Of a stretch of 64,000 bases of DNA, positions 13,287 through 23,900 are shown in pieces (positions within the stretch are counted from its first letter, which is position 1; the number at the start of each line of letters is the position of its first letter). Origin of the DNA: Neodontobutis hainanensis (taxonomy: Eukaryota > Chordata > Actinopteri > Gobiiformes > Odontobutidae). The position numbers and the translations under genes are program-made. A model generated the notes under the pieces. That model did not search any database. It was not told where the DNA came from and saw only the letters and a program-made list of their open reading frames with translations. The stretch is taken from positions 226,421 to 290,420 of the forward strand of contig JALDNG010000407.1 of NCBI GenBank assembly GCA_024349245.1, read 5' to 3'.

Positions 13287-16200
13287 ATGGATATTTTTGC
13301 ATTTCAGAGAATTCATGTTATCTTTTTGATCGTGTCTGCTTTTGACCAGGTAAGCGTGGTGTTATCTAATTATTTTGAATATCAAAACTAACTGCTTAAA
13401 ATTTTTAGATTCTCATGAATTTATATTATATCGCCATTATTGTCATGATTCTTTTCAAAAAAATAAATGAAAACTTGTTGACATTGTTGTATTTTATACT
13501 CGTTATTTATAACATGCCTTACCCTTTAAAATTATTTTTGATGAAAATACACTTGTAAAAAAATAAATTTTACGGTTTTATTTCAAAATATGAGGTTCTT
13601 TTTACTGTCTTTGGAGTAACTATAAATATTTTTAAAGGCTCGTGTATTTTGGATGTCATTTAATTTTTGTACTTAAAATGGCTGACATTTACATGTTTGT
13701 CCACTCAACATAAATTTTAATTTTATTTGATAACCGATACATATATAATAAATTAATCTACGAGTCATTCTTTTGATATGAATATATTAAAATAATATTT
13801 TCATTGATTAAAACGATTCTCTAATCGTGACTCGAAAAAATTATTTGAAATATTTCAATGTCAAAATAATTTCTTTTGTGTTTTTTCATTAATTTTTTAC
13901 ACAAATATTTTGATTAATACATAAAAATTATTTTTTCTTCATCTATTACAAAATGCTCGGCATTAAGAAAATATGATTAAAATTATATTATTTGTAAGTA
14001 TTTTAGCCACGTTTTGATGTCAATCATGCATGCACTCATTAACATCATCCTAGTTTTAAATTTGATTTTCTTACATGTTATAATCGATATTCGTATGCAT
14101 ATAATTTAAAATATATCCTAATTCTTTCTCATACCAGAGTATGCCACAATATTTTTGCTCGGTACACTATCTTTATTTTATATTTTTGTTCACCTGCTTT
14201 TTAATTATTTATTAAGGTTAAAATATGATAATCTGCAGAGATGTTCGTCAAAATAAATATTTTAAACGCGGAACGCCGATCATTCGAATAAACTTTAATT
14301 CAATTATTAAATGTCACCTCTAAAATTATAAATTTAATTTTTTCATTTTGACTAACGAATATTTTTTTTCGATGATTAACTTATCAAGACCTGCTTTTAT
14401 AACTTAAAAGGTTTCGTTGACATAGATTTACATTTTATAATTGTTATTTAAAAATTTTCGAGGCGTGCTCGAAATATAAAATTACACGGACAACTTTTAA
14501 TAATTTACTTATCAAATAATTTTCAGAAAAATATTTTAAATATCAACAAATTAAAATGTTGGGTTTCCATGTGGCTATTTGCAGACAAATATTTTTTATA
14601 AAATTCTTTTTCAAATATTCATGTATACTCGTTAGAATATGGAATTTTAAGCTAAAATTTCCCACCTTTGAGAATATTTTTTATTGATACAAAATGGCTT
14701 TTACCTCAATATATTAATGGACTAAAAATAAGTATTTTAACTAATTTTTCCGGTTACATGTAGATGTTATTTTTATACCGATTTATAAAAAAAAATTTTT
14801 GTTTTGTTATTCTAAACGTTGTGAAAACATCTCATTGAGTCTTTTGTGAATGTCGTTTTGAAAATTTTCAAATTCTGACATTATTTAAAACTTTGTTCAC
14901 TAATATTTTTACGAAATACGTTTTAATGAGTCTAGTTTGGTATTAGACCCAAATTAATGAATGATTATTCAGAATTGTCTCCCTCTTTCCGCAATTATAC
15001 AATTTATCGTGAAAATTTTAGGCTTAAAAAATTTAAGAACCAAAAATTACAAATTTGTATAATTACAGTTCGATTTCGCCCGGTCATTTTCTTCTTTGCG
15101 TCTATTATCTATATCAATCAATTTTTTGAATCTATCGTCATAAACTTTTGTTTTTCGACCATGAGATGGAATTTTCAACATTTCATTAACTTGTTATCTT
15201 TTGAGTGATGTAAATTTTATGAAATGTTCTGTTTTGATCTTAAAGTGCTTCCACTATTTTTTATTTGCATTTAACAGTGCATCGAATTGAATAAAATTTA
15301 TTTTTGATCATATAAGATTTACATTTAATATAAATGTGGTTTTGTACATATTTAATTTTCTTTTTCGTATGTTTTTTTAACTTTTTTCATTGCAATTAAC
15401 GTCATAAATATTTGTCTAAAAATATGAAGGTGTCCAGTCCTCGTTATAAAGGTAAAAAAATCATCAACAAAAAATACTTCAAAAACAGAAAAGGTATTTC
15501 ATTTCGAATTTAAAATATATTGCTTATTCTATAATGAATTCATCTATTATAAGCATTATAAAATAACTTAATTAAATCTAAGGTTCAAAAACAAGAATCA
15601 GATAAAGGGGATACTGGAACAAAGACTACATCCCCCACTCTCAATGTATTTAGTTCGATTAAGTTCATTCTTTTCATTTCATTATTTATGATAACAAAAA
15701 TATCATGTTTTATTCTCTTAACCTTGAGGTTCTCAACCAGGTGTCGGATACTGTACCTGTTGGCAGAAAAGAAAAATCTCTAACAATAAAGGTATGCAAG
15801 TAAATACACGGAAAGTCAACAAAATTATTAACTTTTTGCTGTTCGTTATTTTGATTTATCTAATCAATAGACCGGTCTCGGGGCTTCTGGACAAACCAGT
15901 GAAACGGTTGAAGAAAAGGTAGTTCTTATGTTGAAATTAAAACATTATTTGATTGACAAATTTTATCATTTCAAATTTACTCAATCTTAATTTTTAGGTT
16001 TTCCGACTCGAGCAGGCGTCCGAAGGTTCGAGATCACACATTGAATCTCCATCAAGAGAAGTTTTAAACTTAAAGAAATTTTAAAAATTTATAATTCCTT
16101 TGAAATCTATTTCGCAATATATCATTCTTAATTTATCAGTTCTGAGTCCTGCTTTACATTTATATTTCTGAATAATAAATAAATTTTTAAAATTCTACAA

Positions 16201-16571
16201 AATATTTTTATTTATTTATAAAATTTGAGTCATCAAATATTTAAGATATTGTTCTCAAAAAAGTAAATTGTGTTTCTCTACATTAAAGTGGAATTTCATT
16301 CATCTGAGATATTTGTGATTCACAGATATTTTATAATCTAGTTTAATTAAAATTTCTGTGAAATAAATATGCCACTACGATACATTTTCTCTTATTTTGG
16401 TTTTATATTTGGCATGCTCAATACTTTTAATTCAAACTGAAAGTAAAATTTTAAGTAATATTTAATTTCTACAAAAATTGATAAAATAATTTTTATTAGG
16501 ATCAACAGATTGAAACGAGTCGTGAATCTACTCAGACTGAATCTAATGTTTCAGAAACTGTTCCATTCTTT
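13287..16571 (+). CDS. micro-exon gene, 5' part: signal-peptide exon plus Ser/Thr/Glu-rich exons
   Basis: The first exon (13287-13349, 63 nt) starts at ATG and gives MDIFAFQRIHVIFLIVSAFD, a signal-peptide or anchor-like segment, before a GTAAGC donor. Later exons are 14138-14161 (24 nt, SMPQYFCS), 15430-15451 plus a possible 5-nt exon 15489-15493, 15583-15645 (63), 15729-15791 (63), 15871-15918 (48), 15998-16060 (63) and 16500-16571 (72). From 15583 on, every exon is a multiple of three and starts and ends between codons. The encoded protein is hydrophilic and rich in S, T, E and Q (for example ASEGSRSHIESPSRE; ETSRESTQTESN). No domain was recognised. Symmetric small exons recall micro-exon genes of parasitic flatworms, but the sequence itself is not similar to any I know. 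Most introns are hundreds of nt. A further exon may lie at 16835-16870 (FLTSDSISGIKC). Probably continues into the next entry. Confidence 0.5.
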
Positions 16572-17970
16572 GTAATTTTTTCTTTAAAATATTTGTGATT
16601 TTTAACATTAAATAATAATTTGAATCTGAAAACACCAATAAATTATTCAAATAATCATGAGATTTTTTCAATTTTGGTATTTCTTAAAAATTTTTATCTA
16701 CCAACTAAATACCTGTCGAAACGTTTTTAAAATAATACTTAAAATATTGACCAAAATTTTACATTATATTTCATTTTCTCTTTATTTACATACCAATGTA
16801 TTTTTTTATTTACCTTCACCCTCTAAAATTTTAGTTTCTAACCTCAGATTCCATTAGTGGGATAAAATGCGTTCATTTATTATAAATTATGATTTTTTGA
16901 TAATATATTAATTTTGAATTTAGTTTAACTAGTTTTTTCTTTTATATTTTGTAAGCTTTAAAAATAAACTGTTATTCCTTTGTTTATCTCAAATTCCATG
17001 AATAAACCTGAATTTTATCATTTCACTTTTATGTTATATTTGTTGTTATTTTTTGAGAAATTTTATGAATATAATTAAATTTTTCACAAATATTGGTCTA
17101 ACCATATGAAAATCTTGATTTTTTTGAGAATTTAAAATAAGACTTTTGTTAAAATGGCAAATATTCATTTCTTGAATAATTTGAATACTAAAAATTCCAA
17201 AACACTTTTAGACCCTGTTTTTCATTAAAAGTATTTTTTATCAATATTTCATAAAAATTAATAATTTATCGTTATAAAATTGTTTCAATGCAAACAAACG
17301 ATTAATCTAAATGTCAGTTACGGGTTCAAATGAGTAAATTCAACTTTTAGCATCAAAATTTTTTCGGGATTATTTTTATTGTTGTGTATTACTATATCTG
17401 TAAAATATTTATGTTAAATACACTTAAAATGCTATCATTAAATCACAGAATTTATTATTTTAAACATTTTGATTCTCTTGATCTCTATGTTATTGAAAAC
17501 GTTTCTTATCATCGATGCTGTATCCCTCTTATAAAATTTTTCAAGAGTTCAAATGTAAACATAGAAGCCAAATTATTCGTCACCATTAAAATAAATAATT
17601 GGAAATAAATTCATTCTAAAATATTAAAACCGTTCATTTTAAGTATTGTCATTTGATCGATAATAATTATATAAAAATAGTGCGCATCTGTGAAAACTAG
17701 TTGAAAACTTATTTCACTTTTAAAAGTCTGTTTTAAAATCTTTATATCAAATAAATCCATACATTTAAAAACGTACAAAAATACCCTTTCATTTACCTTG
17801 AATATTTATATTTTTATATTGTAACCATCATAACGGTCCATGTTTTAGTTCTCATATTCGTTATTTTAAATGCGTACTGGATTTAAGTAAAAATTCTACT
17901 AATTTGGTATTTATTATCTCAAATTTTGGTTTTTCTTGCTAAATTTGTCATTGTATGTTTTAATTGTTAG

Positions 17971-20900
17971 AAAGTCGTTAAAGTCATGCGGATGTGTGTC
18001 CATATGGTAAATATAATTTATTTTCATGTTTCGTTACGTTGAGGAAGAGCTGAATCAGGTAGGAATTTCAAATTGTCTTAAATATTTAATGTTAATCTCG
18101 AATATTATCGTTTTTGTAAAAGGAAACATACTTGATTTGTCATTTTTTGAAAATAAACTTGCCATGAATTTTTTGTTATAAATTTGATGCATTATGATAC
18201 GTATTCGCCATACCAAGATAAAAATTTTTGTTCTTGAATATTATTGATTTTCATAGTTTGAATAAATTCGGTTTTAAGTTTCTAAGATGATAGTTTCATA
18301 TTTTTATTTGCCAAAACTGAAAATTAGCTGAAAAAATACGAAGAAATTATTGAAAGTAATCGGGTTTACTATTTTAGGAGTTTAAGAACCAAGCTAAACA
18401 TCGCAAAGTATTAACTTTTATAATGTTAACATGTTGCTTTAATTTATTCATTAAATATGAAATTTCTTCAGAATTGCAAAAAAAAATCAATTTAGAACGA
18501 AATTCAAAGTTCAAAATTTTAACAGCTTTTAATTTATAATTTTGCAGATTTTATATCTATGACAGAGTGGGATTAAGTTTGAGTTAAATTTATTTTTTAA
18601 TTTTTATTTAACATTAAAAAATTTTTAGGTCAAGCCATGTCTCAGATGATCAGTAAATTCTGTAAATTTACTAAACCTATTTTAGTTGATTGAAAACAAT
18701 GCGAAATTGGAACGTGTATGATAATGGTCATATATTTTTGATATTATTATAAAAAGCATTAATAAAAAATTGACTTTAGTTTTGTTATTAATTTAAAAAT
18801 TAACTTATATTTTCTGCAGCTTTTTAAACTTAGTATTCTTGATTTTGACAATATTTGTAGACAGTCAGTGTTTTAAAAATAATGTTGATATTTTCAAAGA
18901 GTCAAATAATTTAGATGATGGGTGTTGTTGAACAACTTCACACTGATTCTGGTAAAATTTGCAATATATTTTGTAGAATTGAGCGTACAGCAAAGCGATT
19001 ATCTAGTATGAATTTACTTTAATTTCTAATATCATTTAAATTTGTTTCAAACATTTATTCAATTGAATTTATGAATTTATTTATTGTGAATATTTTATTT
19101 TCAAATCTTAAAATACTAAAATCTTACCAACTATTGAATGTTCAATTAAAGAGCACGCTCTAAAATTTTTAAGCTTTTATATGAGCGGTATTTTATTATT
19201 TTAAATTCAACTATCAATGAAATTTTAACATGTAACAGTTTTTCTTTTTTAATCTAAGGTTTTCTTTGCTGCACATGACGCCTTAACAGATTTGGTATTT
19301 TCATAATATTTAAATAAGATTGATTTCTTCTCTCTGCTTAATTTGGTATGTTTGATACATAAAATTAACTCTTTATAATATTTATTTCAAATCACGCTCT
19401 CTAGTAATAAAAAAAAATTTTTTCCACAGTATTTGAAAAATTAATTTGAGTCATGTCATGACGTTCTTCATATTTCGTCAAATTTTAACCAATTTGTTAA
19501 GTATTTTTGAGTAAATATTATAATTTCATGATTTATAGTATATTATTACGTTTATAAACACCTTATATTTCCTTCTTCCTGGATATAATTATTGTTGTTG
19601 ACTTTTAGGATATTTTGAATACTTTAATCGAGTCGTAATATTTTAAATTGTAAAAGATGGAAAGCAAAGCAAGGACTTTAAAAAAACCAATTAACACTAA
19701 ATTGATTTTCAAAACATTTTTCTGTTTTAATTTCAAGTGTTTAATGTCAAAATTTTCGTACAATCTTCAATTCAATTGATTCTTTCATTGAATTTTTAAG
19801 AGAATGAATTCAATTATTTCATCAAATAATTGTAACTACAGCGATTTAAGGCAGCTATTTAACCAAAAAAGTTAAATTGCGTGTTCACGAATTTTCAGTT
19901 TTTACACTTTAATAACCATTTTGTGTATGTATCATAATCAAGTATAGCTGGTTTGAAATTTTTGGGTGTGATATCTTTTATTTTATTCATTTAAGGTATT
20001 TAACGTATATTTATTTAAAATTTTAATGGAAAAATCTTTCCAATTATTTGTCACTTTTTAGTGTGGTTTCTGTAATAGATAATTATATTAACAGAGAGTG
20101 CGCAGTTTACTAGATTACTATTGCCATGATTATTTCGTGACGAGAACTTTACACTTTTTTTTGTTTCGTAGTATTAGATAAGAATCTTTGGTAATTGATA
20201 CAGTCATTTTAAATTTTTTACGTTCCATGAACTATTTAACAAATATTTCTTATTTTAAATTCTAGAATGTGTAGATGAACCTTGTAAAAATTTGCAATCC
20301 GGAAACAATATTATAACTCGGCCTTTATCTAATTTTCTTCATTCAATTACTTTTTTATATACCTTAAATATTTTCAATTTACTTTATTGTTTTTTTATCT
20401 TTGTCATGCGCAATATTTAGGTATTTCATTGACGGTTTCATTCATCCAACTCACCATTTAAAATTTTAATTTTTTGAAGTGATTGACATATTTGGTTGAA
20501 ACGATTCAAAATTTTCAAAATTAATGATTCTCAAACATAAAAAATTTAACCCTATACATATTTTTGAAGGTTTTCGAATTTTGATAAAAAATTAACTTTA
20601 TATTTTGTTAAACGCCTTAAAATGTTGATATGTAACTTATACAGCAGATACGGGAACTCTTAGATTTGTTATATAGTATTAAAATTGTTGTGTTACCTAA
20701 TCAGCAGGAGGTTTTGTAACTAATTGTTAGCGTACACTTGTATCTTTAATTGATAATTTAAAATTTTATTTATTTTTAAATTTATGATCGAATTGTGTTT
20801 ATGAATTTTAATAAACCATAAAATCTTTAAAAATTTTCTCTCATTGTTTTGTCGAAATTTGAGAAGCATGCCTGTGAGGATATTAATAACAAAGCTGATT

Positions 20901-23900
20901 GATTTACCCTCAAGTTGGAATAGATGCCAGAATTTCAACCGATAGCTTATTTTAACCAAACTTGAATCAAATAGACATCATATCTTTGAGATTAGCTTTA
21001 TTTGAGTATTTGATTATTTTAAAAGAAATCCAAAGGGAATTTATAGTACAGATTGGAACATGGTTCACAGGAAGCTTTCTGAATATTTGAACAATCACCA
21101 CTTCATTTACCCGTTAAAAACAAATTGAAGTTGAGAAAAATGTTTAAAAAGAGGTTTTACTCAAGCAGAATAAAACTTTTTATCACCGAAAGAAGTGGAA
21201 AAAATTCGTGTGAGATACCTCAAGAAAACAGGATCGACAGATAATTGGAGCATGTGAAGTTTTCGTGGAAATCTAATCGAGCGCATTCTTAATGTTGCAG
21301 AATGGTGATATTGATCGCTTTACAAAAGGAAATTTTTGACAATGTCTAACAGAACTCTTTGATTTTACTTCTAATTTATGCTGGTATAGGAGTGAAGAAA
21401 TTGACAGGGATGGATTTTAAAAATGAAAAATTCAAAATCCCTATAATTCTGTTAACTTAAAAGATTATTTATCGCAAATATGAGTTTCGACTAAATATCT
21501 CAAGAAACGACACAGAAACATCACGTCGTATTTCACTGAGATTAATTGAAGACATCGAGTCTCTTTACGTGGTTAAATATAGATCAAGCCACTTTAACGT
21601 TGCTCAGGATATTTTGACATCTCAAATGGTAAAAATAATTCATTTTAAAAATTATGATAAAAACTACTTATATTTATATAAAGAAATTGAAAAACGATGA
21701 CTGAATTAAATTGATATTTTGATATTATTCGAAAATAAATCATCAAAGAAATAACATTAAAATGATATAAAATCGGTTCACTTTATTTTTGTGAAATTCT
21801 CTTTTGTATTGAGTGACCGCGGAAATGAATTAAAAAACTGAATTTTACACATGGATTAGCTTTATTTCTGATGGGGGGAAGTATACCTCTTCTTATATCA
21901 TATCAGTGACCATGCAAGAAAAAGCCGTGTTAGTTTAAGAAGCACGTTAAAATGGTCGGATGATCCACCAGTATTTCAAAATAAATGGAATGTATGTGGC
22001 TCGGTTTGATTTTTTTATTTTGAATTAATAAATTAAGCCAGAATTCATTCTTGAAAATTATTTTATTTTTTCGTATGGATTAGAAACGATTATTCCTCAT
22101 CTTTAAACAGGCACATTTGGAGTCATCATTATCGTTTTTGAAAAAATAACCAGTTTTAAGGACCGTTTTGTAGTTTGAGGTCGCGCCTCTTCACTAAACA
22201 GCAAAACTTTCAAGATAAATTATTTTACGTTAATCTTATGGAACTTAAAACAGTTAAAAGATGTTGGCTTTTCAACAAACGTCACTCGTATGATATATTG
22301 TATGTTTCTCTCAACTTATAATTTTCTAAATTATTTAAAATTTTGAAAATGATTGAATAATATTTTAACTTTTCAAATTATCGTGTAAATCAACTTTATA
22401 TCATTTCAAGTGATTATTAATTTATCAAATAGAGATATTTATACATTCTGCATTTCAACAGATAACATAAGTTCTGAATTTATTGTCAAAATCTTATCAT
22501 CGAGTAGCATAGAACTTGAAATTTACTGGTAAATTGTGAACCTAAAACGTAAAAATCGTATACGTGATAGTTTATTCATCATTCACAAGGAAAGTCAACG
22601 TGAAATTGAAGACAAAGCAGTATCCATGTTGGGCGAAATTGATGTAGATACAAGAAAAGAATTGAACCGAAACGCAGTTGAGGAAAACATAGTGCCTTGT
22701 AGAACCCGGCGACGTATTATCGGATTTAATAATAACAATATTTAAAACGACGAAAGGGAAATAATTGTGGCAAAGACACAAGAAGGTAATTCAGTGTCTG
22801 TTATCGCGTTGATGTTTGGTATGAACTACCAGACTATCAGCAATAGCATTCAAAAATATTAAAAACGGGAGAAATATTTCAATAACAACGTGGTACGATA
22901 GGCGCACTAAATTAACTATTGAGGAAAAATAGCAGTTACTGGCTCATGTAGATCAGGAATGTACCGTTACTTTGATCTACCTTTCAAATAGTGTTCTGAA
23001 AAATATTGGTGTTTAATTATCCCTTCTTAAAATTGACAGAAAGTAGCGTCGATCTCACTTTAGTTTGAACAAAATAACTTTGGTACCTGAGCGTGGGAAT
23101 ATGGATACAACAATAGATGCACTAACAGCATTCACTTTGACTTGTCTGGATAAGGAAACTAAAACGATGATCATAACTTCGTTTTTATCGATAAAATTTG
23201 GTTAACGGTGGTTAGTGGACCAAACAGGAGTTGAAGTAAAAGCAGAAAATCAGATTTTTTCAGTTTGAAAAATCCAGTTGTTCGTGGTGGGCAAAATCAT
23301 GAATCTCAAGTACTGGAACTAAAATGTGGAATATTTGGAGCAATTACTTCTGACCATGGCGAGTCGTTTTAGCGTAAAATTTTTGGCTATTTTTTGAAAT
23401 GCACGAATACATTTGATACACTCAATTTATTTTTGTATCAATTAATCTTTAGCAATTTTATTTGACTTAGAGGCAAAAATTAAAAGTCTTAATGCAAAAG
23501 ATAATTTATTTCATGTCAAAATTTATTAAGTTGATCGAAAACCCTTTAAATCTATGTTCGCAATCAATAATTTAAAAAATTCAAAATTTAGAGAAGAATT
23601 GAACAAACCTTGATATGACATTACTCTTGAACAACAGGCGCTTTCACAATAAAGGCACAAGGGGGCCATTGATTGATTTACCACAATCATCGAATTTATA
23701 GTTTAAAGTTACAACCTTTAAAACTCATAATAATTTAAAATAATAGACAGCTGACTTTGTATAGAAATGACATGAGACAGTGGATAAGTTAAAAGATATT
23801 TCCTCAACGTGTGCTATGGTAGAAACATGAACATTTTGGCCAAGTATGGACAGTAGAACCCCGTTATTCGTATACAATTCGTTCCAGGATGTAGTTCGAA

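Noticed and set aside
15583..16571. Collagen-like or minicollagen exons, suggested by repeated 63-nt length
   Set aside because: No Gly-X-Y pattern and no Cys-rich ends.
20860..21400. TGA reassigned to tryptophan, because most in-frame stops there are TGA
   Set aside because: TGA ends or interrupts frames elsewhere in well-supported genes, and TAA and TAG also occur in the stretch; splicing explains most of it.
21880..21991. Cadherin repeat, from the segment SDDPPVF before the exon end
   Set aside because: Only a few residues resemble the cadherin DxNDNxPxF motif and the remaining calcium-binding motifs are absent.
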